Origin: Bimastos eiseni
Lineage: Eukaryota; Annelida; Clitellata; Crassiclitellata; Lumbricidae
Reading direction: 5' to 3'
DNA: 64,000 nt
NCBI GenBank assembly: GCA_959347315.1
Contig: OY365810.1
Coordinates: forward strand, 19,232,358 to 19,296,357
Made by a program: the position numbers and the translations under genes. The notes beneath the pieces were generated by a model. It was not told the DNA's origin. It saw only the letters and a program-made list of their open reading frames with translations, and did not search any database. Positions within the stretch are counted from its first letter, which is position 1, and the number at the start of each line of letters is the position of its first letter. Shown piece by piece: positions 43,671-55,507 of this stretch.

Positions 43671-45692
43671 CAACTCTGCGCCCCACCCAAAGGGCATCAC
43701 CTTCCAACGGAGAATAGACATACGAACGCCGTTTTGTCAGTTTCCTTCGAGCGTAGTCTGAACCCCATCAGCGAAAGCTCTTCTTTTCGACGAGCACTTC
43801 GCTTTCCGAGAGTCCCGGTCGCACAGGCGCGTTCAAAAGTACTTTGATGTCTAATTATCCAGATTTGCACCTCAGAGTGAAGAGTTTCAAGATCTTTCAA
43901 GGCTTATGGATGTTGGAGGAACTTTTATAGCCTCAAGTTTTGACTGTGAACGGAGTATCAGGTTAGTGAGTACTCTTAAAACCAAACTTATTCGTCCAAA
44001 GTCACCTGATGGTAGGAGCAGCATGCTGAACCACCCACCATCAGCTAAAGCATTCAGGCACTCATCTATCCGGGGAAGCGGGTAAGAGTCCTTTATCGTC
44101 CGCTCGTGTAATTGTCGATAGTCTATGCAGAACCGTAATGTCCTATCCTTTTTACAGACCAACAGTCCAACACCACATTAGACGACTACTCGCTAACACC
44201 CGGTTCAAACTGTTGAGCGTCTGGCCACTCGCAACGGCTGTCGACTGCCCTCGCGGGGGCGTATTCCCCGTGTCAGTCCTGTGCTTCAGGACGACGTCCT
44301 TCCCATGTCTAAAACTCATTCTGAAAATACATCGTTTAACTTTCTCAGCAGGTCATCTAATCGCGCCCGGATATCAGGTGTCACCTCCTCTGGAAGGTTG
44401 GAAATTATATCCCCTTATACAACGGCGCTTGGTCGCCCTGACGTTGGCCCGCATCGGTCGCCCGTCTCACCTCAGCCTCCACCGGGTGAATCCCCGCGAT
44501 TAACTGATCCTTACCGATTTGCTACACTCACTCGAGCTGAGTCGGCGCTATCCCCGACAACAACCAGAGCGAGGTGAACACCTGGCCTAATTTCCTGGTC
44601 ATCAGTCATCCAAGGCGGCGCGACGAAAGCCAAATCCCTGCACATGATACGCACGGGCGCGTCGTCCTGACATTTCGGCAGAATAACCACATCCTCGGCG
44701 ACGCAAATACACCTGCACCAAATAATATGCAAAATAAAATAAAATAAAAAAATAAATAAAATGCATCTGCACCAAATAGACCTGTTGTCCTTTACAAATG
44801 GAATTAGTTGGCGACCAATGAATGAGGCACCGGACCAGAAGCCTATACAGCAGCGATGCTCCCTGGGCCAATCCATGACCAACATTATTTGGTCTCGAGA
44901 TTGTGTGGCACAGTGGCCGCTCGTTTAGAGTGGTCAGCCCGTAACGTTCAGCGTGCAGTGACTGAGTGGGTTCGACCCTCGACCCTCCGGAAAGTCGCTG
45001 TGTAGGGACCTTGAGCAAGTCCTTCGCACATAATTGCTCTGCAGTACAACAGAAATTGCGCCGTCGAGGCGTGTGCACTTCTGAGCAAAAAAAATGTTGG
45101 AAAAAGGGCGATATATAATTTCGGTAATAAAATAAATAAATAAATTAGTTCGGTTATTTGGTCAGATTCAATGAACGTAATTGATATTTCTAACCCTGCT
45201 CGCAGCACTATGCCTAACCTTTCCCGATAACATTCACACTGGACCCGTTAGCAGCCAACAATAAACGGTTACAGGGATGAATCACTATCCCTACCGAAGC
45301 AGAAGCCGGTACAAGGCTCACCTCAGACCTGGTGTCGACCAGGCAAAGCAGTTGATGTCCGGTGAGCGTTCCACGTATGTAGATCGCGTTGCTGGTCGCT
45401 CGGTTCGGAGCTCTTGTTGGTTTGTCTGACGACCGCGGACTCGAGAGCCGTCGGCTCGGTGTCCGGCCCGGCCGATGGCCACCAGCGAGACGAACGCACA
45501 GACCCTAGTCGTTCGGGAGCGTAGTTCGGCTAGCGTCGGTCTCCGTCCATCCTGGCTGATAGCTACCAGCAGGACGAACGTTCAGACCCTGGTCCTCCGG
45601 CGGACCCGACTCGATCCATCGGCTGTGTGTGGCACACACCTTGAACTGGGCCAAGAACGATTCAAGTAACCCAGTCCTGTCGAACTTGACAG
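43671..45692 (-). pseudogene. Gypsy gag-protease-RT fragment, reverse strand (copy 1)
   Basis: Read from 45,692 downwards: a gag scrap (ESFLAQFKVCATHSRW); the aspartic protease at about 45,420-45,190 with LVDTRSEVSLVPASAS, where DTR replaces the catalytic DTG; the linker EIRPGVHLALVVVGDSADSA (44,600-44,520), nearly the same as at 12.9 kb; and the RT start KDRTLRFCIDYRQLHERTIK with YPLPRIDECLNALADGGWFS (44,162-43,990). RT coding resumes at about 43,725 with DKTAFV and RWKVMPFG after an unrelated insert. A SINE (44,895-45,153) and a small A-rich insert with 11-bp duplications (TGCACCAAATA at 44,714 and 44,769) interrupt it. It is the same family as the 7-17 kb element but more diverged. Confidence 0.75.
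44895..45153 (+). mobile_element. tRNA-derived SINE (copy 1)
   Basis: An A box (TGGCACAGTGG, 44,906) and B box (GGTTCGACCCT, 44,969) are 63 bases apart, as in tRNAs with a long variable arm. A unique body (ACCTTGAGCAAGTCC, ATTGCGCCGTCGAGGC) and an (AATA)n tail follow. Exact 10-bp target duplications TTATTTGGTC flank it at 44,885-44,894 and 45,154-45,163. It inserted into the reverse-strand Gypsy fragment between protease and RT. Confidence 0.85.
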
Positions 45693-45775
45693 GCTTTATC
45701 TGCGACGGTCGGTCCCAGAGCGCATATCATCTTTGTCATGAATGCGTCGTTAAATAAACTTATTACACACACAGC
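45693..45775 (+). mobile_element. LINE 3' tail fragment (copy 1)
   Basis: GCGCATATCATC, TGAATGCGTCGTTAAATAAA and CTTATTACACACACA resemble the last 45 bases of the I-type LINE at 40,230-40,275. It appears to be a heavily 5'-truncated insertion of a related LINE. Confidence 0.55.
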
Positions 45776-45916
45776 TCCACGCAGCTGCAAGCCAGCTGAA
45801 TACGACGACTTTGGCCTGCAGAAATCTGCAATGTATCCCGGTGCGATATCATGAGGCGCTTTGTATACGGGTAGACATAGCTTGAACTCTACCTGCTGTT
45901 TTATGGGCAGCCAACG

Positions 45917-46690
45917 TCACGCGGTCAAATCGTCGTCGTCCGAAGAGTAGCCTCGCCGCAAGTGATCAGAATGGACTGGAGGCTGCCTAATGTACATTTC
46001 ATCGCTCCTGCAAAGGAGACTGCTGCAATAGTCTACTATCGACAAGACGAAACTGGCGACAACAGTCCTAGCAGCATCGAAGGACAACGACCTCATGAAG
46101 GGTTTGCATCTGCTGACGGTTGTGGTGAAATGTAGTTTCATCGACATTTCAGACTGTAACATTATGCTCAGATCACGGACGGACTCCACCGGTGTTAGAA
46201 CGGCCCCGAGTACATGCAGTTTCCTCTGATGAGATGAGATTGACTCTCATGCATCGGCCGTGAGTCGCGCAGCACAGAAGTTGAGTCTTGGTGGGATTTT
46301 AGACTGAGTCGGTTTAAAGCCATCCACGCGGAGAACCGGTCAACCATAAGGACCATGCGCCCACATGAGCTGTCGGACGGACAGTCGCTGGTCATGCCGT
46401 CATGAGGGAGTCATCAGCATAAAAATAAGACGACATCCAGATCAGCCGCCAACTTTTAGATGTAAGAGTAGGAACAATAAGGGTTCAAGAACTGATCCCT
46501 AGGGTACTCCGAAAGCAAGTGGGCGTTGCCATTGAAGTGAACCGACTGTGTCCTTCCGCTCACGTAGGAATAGAACCAGGCTAGTGCCACAGACCCAACG
46601 CCGAAGGTCCTAGGCGGCCGCTCTGAGAGAATGTCTACGGTGTCGAAAGTCGATGATAGATTGCGTGATCACCAGCATCGACCGCCTCGA
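45917..46690 (-). pseudogene. CR1/Jockey-like LINE RT fragment (copy 1)
   Basis: Minus strand, from 46,650 down: GVGSVALAWFYSYVSGRTQS and HFNGNAHLLSEYP (RT motif A-B region), FYADDSLMT (catalytic YADD), MALNRLSLKSHQDSTSVL, then VRDLSIMLQSEMSMKLHF and RTVVASFVLSIVDYCSSLLC. The motif order is standard. Frames change at least three times. Copies 2 and 3 have an uninterrupted 155-codon stretch here because they lack the 11-base insertion. Confidence 0.75.
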
Positions 46691-46764
46691 TAGGAGCAGT
46701 GATAGATATTGGTAGCGCCGTCTCAGTAGAATGAAACCTTCTGTAGGCGGATTTAAAAAAAATA

Positions 46765-46892
46765 AAAGAAATTAATATATATATATATATATAATATATA
46801 GCGCAGCTATATATTATATATATATATATCCTAAATATATATAGCTGCCCTCTATATATATAATATATAGGGCAGCTATATATTATATATAC

Positions 46893-46964
<72 letters not shown>

Positions 46965-46970
46965 GTAATT
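46765..46970. repeat. AT dinucleotide array with embedded palindromes (copy 1)
   Basis: (AT)n interrupted by ATAGCTGCCC / GGGCAGCTAT inverted pairs around TATATATAATATATA. Its length differs from copies 2 (53,284-53,440) and 3 (63,620-63,772), which agree with each other. Confidence 0.9.
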
Positions 46971-48124
46971 ACTGGACTCTAGCATGAAGTTTTAATTTAT
47001 ATGGGCCTTTCATCTGCAACTGTATTATAACACTTTAAATCCTCATTAATCCTTACCACTCCTAAGGCCGCTGTGAACGGCCAATTTTAAAGCGTTAGTC
47101 GTAATAATTGGAAGGGTAAGAATTAATAAAGCATATAAAACTCTTTGAGGTTTATGAAAATGATTATGTGCAAATAATGTTGAGGATAACTTAAGAATAT
47201 ATTACACAACAAGTCTTCTCTTGAAATAACAATGAGTCACCATTTATTTTTACGAAGCTGCGTAATTTATCGTTTTGTAATGGACTTTACTCAAGATTTC
47301 AGAACCCTACATTTTTATATAAATAATATAATGGTCTTAATTTAATTATCCATCGCATTCTTCTCGAACCTGAGCACAAAAGTGTTACTAAACTGTTGTA
47401 CACACAAAATATCTTGCCCACGCGACCTCCAGAAAATTAGATGCCAACTATACATACGATGTGCTCGTGAACAGACTGGCGCCCTGAACTTCCACATAAC
47501 TCGACTCGACCGATTGTTTCCAAATTTTGCACCAATGCAGCAGAGGAAAAACAAAAAATCTGACCCCTTCCCATTCTTTGGATGAAACTTCGCGGAAAGC
47601 CCACACAAAGCCCACACCTTATTGCTACACGTACTCATAGCAGAGCCTACCATCGTGCTCCGTGTCTAGGCAATGGTGTCGGTGTTACAGGAAATGTGTC
47701 AAACAGGGATGTTGTAAATGCCTGATTTCTTAGAGTTCAGGGAATATGTAAACTCACTAATTTACGGTTAGGATTCGAGTTAGGGTTTGGGTTAGTGTGA
47801 ATTTAGGGTTTTACAAATTGCCTAGGCATTTTACAAAATCTCTAGTTTGGCACATTGCCAGTAACAGATATAAAATTGGTGTTTATTCAAACTCAGCCAA
47901 TAGTCTGACGACTTAAACAAATGTACCCCAAACGAATATACTAAACGAATATACTAAACATCACGTGACGAGATCTACATTGGGAGTTAGGCCTAATAGA
48001 TTGGTTGCCAATTCAGACAAGGATGAGACAACGCACATTAAACTGATGCGCGGGCGATTTGATTAATTTGATATATCCCCGTTCTTTAGACGTTGTCAAT
48101 AAGAAACACGATCATAATTAAATA

Positions 48125-48628
48125 ATGGCCGACATTTTCGCGAAGCTTCTCAATTCAAGTAAGTTGTATACGGAAAAGTTAAACGCAGTCGTTCTACATT
48201 ACTGGCAACCGACGACTACACGGAAAATTCCATAATAATTGTGGCTTGCCAATTCATTTTCTCGAACAAATAGTTTACGCGGTGCGCAGGTCTTTAGAAT
48301 CTTTTATCCTTTAACTACGATTACAACTAAGACAGAATTATAATTTAATTGTAAAGACTACACAGGCAGATCCGGGTAATTTAGTTAGATACAAAAACAA
48401 GAAATTTTGCAATTTCAATTTGTTTACATTATAAAATTTATGAGTACGCCTAAGTGTTTGTGTTGCATAAAATTTTATTTAGGCCTAGTAGCCAATTTTA
48501 CCGTCGTTTCTTTCGACAATACAGATGCGTTCCGACACCTTTTTTCTATAAAAAAAACACTGCTGAGTGATGGTTACAAACATCATTACTTTTTGAGTCT
48601 TGCTGACATGAAGAATCCTTGTAAGTAG
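48125..48628 (+). CDS. Weak two-exon gene candidate (copy 1)
   Basis: An ATG in good context (ATAATGG, 48,125) opens MADIFAKLLNSS and meets a consensus 5' splice site (AAGTAAGT) after 34 coding bases. A pyrimidine/T-rich stretch ending TTTATTTAG near 48,483 could be the acceptor. The downstream frame is in matching phase and reads VANFTVVSFDNTDAFRHLFS up to a TAG at 48,628, or up to another GTAAGT just before it. The peptide resembles nothing I know. The same bases recur unchanged at 54,597-55,100. It may be chance; a transcript would decide. Confidence 0.25.
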
Positions 48629-48839
48629 TATTATTTTGGAGAATCTAGCTTATCAACCAATTTCAATTAAATTAAAATAACTCATCTGTAGGTAATATCT
48701 TCGAAAACGAATCAAAGCATAACTTAACAAAGTTCAGCAGCTAAGACAATCGCAATGCACGACGTGCACAAGCCAGCCCATGGAATGAAACACCATCAAT
48801 AGGTCAAATGAAGTTTTGAATATTAAAAAAATATTCTGA

Positions 48840-48849
48840 TATATAAAAG
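48840..48849 (+). promoter_or_regulatory. TATA box before Polinton polymerase leader (copy 1)
   Basis: TATATAAAAG lies 49 bases upstream of the ATG at 48,898; copy 2 has it at 55,312-55,321. Confidence 0.45.
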
Positions 48850-48897
48850 AGTGCTATTTTCTCGCCCCGACTTAAATGAATGTATACACAGTATAAA

Positions 48898-49035
48898 ATG
48901 GAATACTCAAAGAAGACTGTTATTGAACTAAAGAATATCGCAAAACGGAATGTTTGGTCATTCACGACTGCGGAAGGCAGAGTTGATTACTAAAATTGAA
49001 GCCCACACTCCAAAGAAGTCTAGACACACATCCCC
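48898..49035 (+). pseudogene. SAP-like N-terminal region of Polinton polymerase gene (copy 1)
   Basis: MEYSKKTVIELKNIAKRN, then after a frameshift near 48,950 GHSRLRKAELITKIEAHTPK. The two helices with a GxSRLRKxELI turn resemble a SAP DNA-binding motif, which I know at the start of many Polinton polymerase proteins. It then runs into an AT repeat. Confidence 0.55.
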
Positions 49036-49319
49036 TCATACATACATATATATATATATCACGGAATATATATATATATATATATATATATCATAAGAAG
49101 AAAGACATCGGTGAAGACGAACTACCTTACCGGTAAATTTAGAGGCACCGCTACATAAAATTGCAATTTTAAATATAAAGTCCCCAAGTTTTCCCGGTAT
49201 TATTCCATAATCTATGCGGTTACGACAGTCATAAATAAATTACAAGTTATAAATGATAACTTGTATTATAAATTAGAAATTGTAAATTATCAATTTAATA
49301 AATTACAATAATTTACAAT

Positions 49320-49992
49320 TAAATCAATTGCATTCCCTCCGACGAAGAAAGTCGTTTAGCAGAAAAGTCGTAGTTGATAAATTTACAGATGAAGAAAGTA
49401 AGTTCAAAAATTTTTAAACGAGAATTACGTTTTATCGATAGTTTTAAGTTCATGGCATCGAGTCTCGATGCTTTATCGACAGACCTGAGCAAAGCTAAAT
49501 AAATACACAGAGTACTATTCATAAAAATAAGAATATAAGCAAATACTACTCTGGTAGTCAGCTCGATCTCGTGCTTAGAAAAGGAGTATACCCTTACAAT
49601 GACGTTAATTCCATCGAACGACTGAACGAGACAGAACTACCTACCACCAAAGTCAGCATTGTATTCAATACTTAACGATTTAGGAATTAGGGATGAAGAC
49701 TACAACCTTGTATGGAGAGACAAGACGTTGAGAGAATTCCACGATTTATAGAACGTGACCGATGTTCTCCTGCTAGCCGATGTCTTCCTGAATTTTATAG
49801 ACGTATGCAGCGAGAACTATGGTCTAGATCCCGCTTGGTATCACACTTCGCCAGGCCTTGATTGGGACGCCTCTTTAAAGTTGACTGCAGTCAAGTTGGA
49901 GTTGTAGAGCGATTACGATATGATACTGATGGTTAAACACGGGATAAGTGTTAGCACCAGTTCGAATCGTTTTGATCGGGCAAACAATAGGC
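49320..49992 (+). pseudogene. Polinton DNA polymerase B, exonuclease to early polymerase part (copy 1)
   Basis: RFIDSFKFMASSLDALSTDL (from 49,428) is the exonuclease motif region. KGVYPYNDVNSIERLNETEL, WRDKTLREFHDL, VTDVLLLADVFLNFIDVCSE and NYGLDPAWYHTSPGLDWDAS follow, then DYDMILMVKHGISV. These are protein-primed family B polymerase landmarks of Polintons, which replicate their own DNA from a terminal protein. Frameshifts and stops (after ILND, after FHDL, after KLEL) inactivate it. It is cut by the assembly gap; copy 2 continues. Confidence 0.8.
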
Positions 49993-50192
49993 NNNNNNNN
50001 NNNNNNNNNNNNNNNNNNNNNNNNNNNNNNNNNNNNNNNNNNNNNNNNNNNNNNNNNNNNNNNNNNNNNNNNNNNNNNNNNNNNNNNNNNNNNNNNNNNN
50101 NNNNNNNNNNNNNNNNNNNNNNNNNNNNNNNNNNNNNNNNNNNNNNNNNNNNNNNNNNNNNNNNNNNNNNNNNNNNNNNNNNNNNNNNNNNN
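49993..50192. other. Assembly gap (200 N)
   Basis: Exactly 200 undetermined bases. If the array is regular, the true missing segment corresponds to 56,465-60,528, about 4,064 bases, including the 1-kb simple-repeat array that probably stopped the assembly. Confidence 0.95.
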
Positions 50193-52214
50193 CAACTCTG
50201 CGCCCCACCCAAAGGGCATCACCTTCCAACGGAGAATAGACATACGAACGCCGTTTTGTCAGTTTCCTTCGAGCGTAGTCTGAACCCCATCAGCGAAAGC
50301 TCTTCTTTTCGACGAGCACTTCGCTTTCCGAGAGTCCCGGTCGCACAGGCGCGTTCAAAAGTACTTTGATGTCTAATTATCCAGATTTGCACCTCAGAGT
50401 GAAGAGTTTCAAGATCTTTCAAGGCTTATGGATGTTGGAGGAACTTTTATAGCCTCAAGTTTTGACTGTGAACGGAGTATCAGGTTAGTGAGTACTCTTA
50501 AAACCAAACTTATTCGTCCAAAGTCACCTGATGGTAGGAGCAGCATGCTGAACCACCCACCATCAGCTAAAGCATTCAGGCACTCATCTATCCGGGGAAG
50601 CGGGTAAGAGTCCTTTATCGTCCGCTCGTGTAATTGTCGATAGTCTATGCAGAACCGTAATGTCCTATCCTTTTTACAGACCAACAGTCCAACACCACAT
50701 TAGACGACTACTCGCTAACACCCGGTTCAAACTGTTGAGCGTCTGGCCACTCGCAACGGCTGTCGACTGCCCTCGCGGGGGCGTATTCCCCGTGTCAGTC
50801 CTGTGCTTCAGGACGACGTCCTTCCCATGTCTAAAACTCATTCTGAAAATACATCGTTTAACTTTCTCAGCAGGTCATCTAATCGCGCCCGGATATCAGG
50901 TGTCACCTCCTCTGGAAGGTTGGAAATTATATCCCCTTATACAACGGCGCTTGGTCGCCCTGACGTTGGCCCGCATCGGTCGCCCGTCTCACCTCAGCCT
51001 CCACCGGGTGAATCCCCGCGATTAACTGATCCTTACCGATTTGCTACACTCACTCGAGCTGAGTCGGCGCTATCCCCGACAACAACCAGAGCGAGGTGAA
51101 CACCTGGCCTAATTTCCTGGTCATCAGTCATCCAAGGCGGCGCGACGAAAGCCAAATCCCTGCACATGATACGCACGGGCGCGTCGTCCTGACATTTCGG
51201 CAGAATAACCACATCCTCGGCGACGCAAATACACCTGCACCAAATAATATGCAAAATAAAATAAAATAAAAAAATAAATAAAATGCATCTGCACCAAATA
51301 GACCTGTTGTCCTTTACAAATGGAATTAGTTGGCGACCAATGAATGAGGCACCGGACCAGAAGCCTATACAGCAGCGATGCTCCCTGGGCCAATCCATGA
51401 CCAACATTATTTGGTCTCGAGATTGTGTGGCACAGTGGCCGCTCGTTTAGAGTGGTCAGCCCGTAACGTTCAGCGTGCAGTGACTGAGTGGGTTCGACCC
51501 TCGACCCTCCGGAAAGTCGCTGTGTAGGGACCTTGAGCAAGTCCTTCGCACATAATTGCTCTGCAGTACAACAGAAATTGCGCCGTCGAGGCGTGTGCAC
51601 TTCTGAGCAAAAAAAATGTTGGAAAAAGGGCGATATATAATTTCGGTAATAAAATAAATAAATAAATTAGTTCGGTTATTTGGTCAGATTCAATGAACGT
51701 AATTGATATTTCTAACCCTGCTCGCAGCACTATGCCTAACCTTTCCCGATAACATTCACACTGGACCCGTTAGTAGCCAACAATAAACGGTTACAGGGAT
51801 GAATCACTATCCCTACCGAAGCAGAAGCCGGTACAAGGCTCACCTCAGACCTGGTGTCGACCAGGCAAAGCAGTTGATGTCCGGTGAGCGTTCCACGTAT
51901 GTAGATCGCGTTGCTGGTCGCTCGGTTCGGAGCTCTTGTTGGTTTGTCTGACGACCGCGGACTCGAGAGCCGTCGGCTCGGTGTCCGGCCCGGCCGATGG
52001 CCACCAGCGAGACGAACGCACAGACCCTAGTCGTTCGGGAGCGTAGTTCGGCTAGCGTCGGTCTCCGTCCATCCTGGCTGATAGCTACCAGCAGGACGAA
52101 CGTTCAGACCCTGGTCCTCCGGCGGACCCGACTCGATCCATCGGCTGTGTGTGGCACACACCTTGAACTGGGCCAAGAACGATTCAAGTAACCCAGTCCT
52201 GTCGAACTTGACAG
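50193..52214 (-). pseudogene. Gypsy gag-protease-RT fragment, reverse strand (copy 2)
   Basis: As 43,671-45,692, including the DTR protease change and the KDRTLRFCIDYRQLHERTIK RT start (near 50,660-50,600). The SINE interrupts it at 51,417-51,675. Confidence 0.75.
51417..51675 (+). mobile_element. tRNA-derived SINE (copy 2)
   Basis: Identical to the copy-1 SINE with the same TTATTTGGTC target duplications; it was duplicated with the unit, not inserted independently. Confidence 0.85.
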
Positions 52215-52438
52215 GCTTTATCTGCGACGGTCGGTCCCAGAGCGCATATCATCTTTGTCATGAATGCGTCGTTAAATAAACTTATTACACACACAGCTCC
52301 ACGCAGCTGCAAGCCAGCTGAATACGACGACTTTGGCCTGCAGAAATCTGCAATGTATCCCGGTGCGATATCATGAGGCGCTTTGTATACGGGTAGACAT
52401 AGCTTGAACTCTACCTGCTGTTTTATGGGCAGCCAACG

Positions 52439-53201
52439 TCACGCGGTCAAATCGTCGTCGTCCGAAGAGTAGCCTCGCCGCAAGTGATCAGAATGGACTG
52501 GAGGCTGCCTAATGTACATTTCATCGCTCCTGCAAAGGAGACTGCTGCAATAGTCTACCATCGACAAGACGAAACTGGCGACAACAGTCCTAGCAGCATC
52601 GAAGGACAACGACCTCATGAAGGGTTTGCATCTGCTGACGGTTGTGGTGAAATGTAGTTTCATCGACATTTCAGACTGTAACATTATGCTCAGATCACGG
52701 ACGGACTCCACCGGTGTTAGAACGGCCCCGAGTACATGCAGTTTCCTCTGTTGACTCTCATGCATCGGCCGTGAGTCGCGCAGCACAGAAGTTGAGTCTT
52801 GGTGGGATTTTAGACTGAGTCGGTTTAAAGCCATCCACGCGGAGAACCGGTCAACCATAAGGACCATGCGCCCACATGAGCTGTCGGACGGACAGTCGCT
52901 GGTCATGCCGTCATGAGGGAGTCATCAGCATAAAAATAAGACGACATCCAGATCAGCCGCCAACTTTTAGATGTAAGAGTAGGAACAATAAGGGTTCAAG
53001 AACTGATCCCTAGGGTACTCCGAAAGCAAGTGGGCGTTGCCATTGAAGTGAACCGACTGTGTCCTTCCGCTCACGTAGGAATAGAACCAGGCTAGTGCCA
53101 CAGACCCAACGCCGAAGGTCCTAGGCGGCCGCTCTGAGAGAATGTCTACGGTGTCGAAAGTCGATGATAGATTGCGTGATCACCAGCATCGACCGCCTCG
53201 A
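52439..53201 (-). pseudogene. CR1/Jockey-like LINE RT fragment (copy 2)
   Basis: As copy 1 but without the 11-base insertion, giving one 155-codon stretch (52,906-52,439) that includes RTVVASFVLSMVDYCSSLLC. Confidence 0.75.
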
Positions 53202-53402
53202 TAGGAGCAGTGATAGATATTGGTAGCGCCGTCTCAGTAGAATGAAACCTTCTGTAGGCGGATTTAAAAAAATAAAAGAAATTAATATATATATATATAT
53301 ATAATATATAGCGCAGCTATATATTATATATATATATATCCTAAATATATATAGCTGCCCTCTATATATATAATATATAGGGCAGCTATATATTATATAT
53401 AC

Positions 53403-53436
<34 letters not shown>

Positions 53437-54596
53437 GTAATTACTGGACTCTAGCATGAAGTTTTAATTTATATGGGCCTTTCATCTGCAACTGTATTAT
53501 AACACTTTAAATCCTCATTAATCCTTACCACTCCTAAGGCCGCTGTGAACGGCCAATTTTAAAGCGTTAGTCGTAATAATTGGAAGGGTAAGAATTAATA
53601 AAGCATATAAAACTCTTTGAGGTTTATGAAAATGATTATGTGCAAATAATGTTGAGGATAACTTAAGAATATATTACACAACAAGTCTTCTCTTGAAATA
53701 ACAATGAGTCACCATTTATTTTTACGAAGCTGCGTAATTTATCGTTTTGTAATGGACTTTACTCAAGATTTCAGAACCCTACATTTTTATATAAATAATA
53801 TAATGGTCTTAATTTAATTATCCATCGCATTCTTCTCGAACCTGAGCACAAAAGTGTTACTAAACTGTTGTACACACAAAATATCTTGCCCACGCGACCT
53901 CCAGAAAATTAGATGCCAACTATACATACGATGTGCTCGTGAACAGACTGGCGCCCTGAACTTCCACATAACTCGACTCGACCGATTGTTTCCAAATTTT
54001 GCACCAATGCAGCAGAGGAAAAACAAAAAATCTGACCCCTTCCCATTCTTTGGATGAAACTTCGCGGAAAGCCCACACAAAGCCCACACCTTATTGCTAC
54101 ACGTACTCATAGCAGAGCCTACCATCGTGCTCCGTGTCTAGGCAATGGTGTCGGTGTTACAGGAAATGTGTCAAACAGGGATGTTGTAAATGCCTGATTT
54201 CTTAGAGTTCAGGGAATATGTAAACTCACTAATTTACGGTTAGGATTCGAGTTAGGGTTTGGGTTAGTGTGAATTTAGGGTTTTACAAATTGCCTAGGCA
54301 TTTTACAAAATCTCTAGTTTGGCACATTGCCAGTAACAGATATAAAATTGGTGTTTATTCAAACTCAGCCAATAGTCTGACGACTTAAACAAATGTACCC
54401 CAAACGAATATACTAAACGAATATACTAAACATCACGTGACGAGATCTACATTGGGAGTTAGGCCTAATAGATTGGTTGCCAATTCAGACAAGGATGAGA
54501 CAACGCACATTAAACTGATGCGCGGGCGATTTGATTAATTTGATATATCCCCGTTCTTTAGACGTTGTCAATAAGAAACACGATCATAATTAAATA

Positions 54597-55100
54597 ATGG
54601 CCGACATTTTCGCGAAGCTTCTCAATTCAAGTAAGTTGTATACGGAAAAGTTAAACGCAGTCGTTCTACATTACTGGCAACCGACGACTACACGGAAAAT
54701 TCCATAATAATTGTGGCTTGCCAATTCATTTTCTCGAACAAATAGTTTACGCGGTGCGCAGGTCTTTAGAATCTTTTATCCTTTAACTACGATTACAACT
54801 AAGACAGAATTATAATTTAATTGTAAAGACTACACAGGCAGATCCGGGTAATTTAGTTAGATACAAAAACAAGAAATTTTGCAATTTCAATTTGTTTACA
54901 TTATAAAATTTATGAGTACGCCTAAGTGTTTGTGTTGCATAAAATTTTATTTAGGCCTAGTAGCCAATTTTACCGTCGTTTCTTTCGACAATACAGATGC
55001 GTTCCGACACCTTTTTTCTATAAAAAAAACACTGCTGAGTGATGGTTACAAACATCATTACTTTTTGAGTCTTGCTGACATGAAGAATCCTTGTAAGTAG
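54597..55100 (+). CDS. Weak two-exon gene candidate (copy 2)
   Basis: Same bases as 48,125-48,628, with the same splice-like signals. Identity between copies reflects recent duplication and says nothing about selection. Confidence 0.25.
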
Positions 55101-55369
55101 TATTATTTTGGAGAATCTAGCTTATCAACCAATTTCAATTAAATTAAAATAACTCATCTGTAGGTAATATCTTCGAAAACGAATCAAAGCATAACTTAAC
55201 AAAGTTCAGCAGCTAAGACAATCGCAATGCACGACGTGCACAAGCCAGCCCATGGAATGAAACACCATCAATAGGTCAAATGAAGTTTTGAATATTAAAA
55301 AAATATTCTGATATATAAAAGAGTGCTATTTTCTCGCCCCGACTTAAATGAATGTATACACAGTATAAA

Positions 55370-55507
55370 ATGGAATACTCAAAGAAGACTGTTATTGAAC
55401 TAAAGAATATCGCAAAACGGAATGTTTGGTCATTCACGACTGCGGAAGGCAGAGTTGATTACTAAAATTGAAGCCCACACTCCAAAGAAGTCTAGACACA
55501 CATCCCC
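55370..55507 (+). pseudogene. SAP-like N-terminal region (copy 2)
   Basis: As 48,898-49,035, with the same frameshift; TATA box at 55,312. Confidence 0.55.

Larger units (their letters stand above)
43381..49992. repeat. Tandem 10.3-kb unit, copy 1 (cut by assembly gap)
   Basis: Matches copy 2 (50,193-56,464) base for base over most of its length, and its first 290 bases match the start of copy 3 (60,239). Differences are an 11-base insertion near 46,226, a longer AT run at 46,890-46,960, one extra A near 46,755 and single-base changes. It ends at the N gap exactly where copy 2 reads on into more polymerase coding. Confidence 0.95.

Noticed and set aside
44900..44985. Possible functional tRNA gene
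   Set aside because: A and B boxes are present but there is no acceptor stem pairing, and the element has a SINE body, tail and target duplications.
46635..46985. 116-codon minus-strand frame of Tyr-Ile repeats
   Set aside because: Direct translation of the AT dinucleotide array; length differs between copies.
47766..47815. TTAGGG-like units (GGTTAGG, GTTAGGGTTTGGGTTAG)
   Set aside because: Only three or four degenerate units; too short and irregular for an interstitial telomere.
49920..50369. Open frames spanning the N gap
   Set aside because: Continuity across undetermined bases is meaningless; the two sides belong to different copies of the tandem unit.
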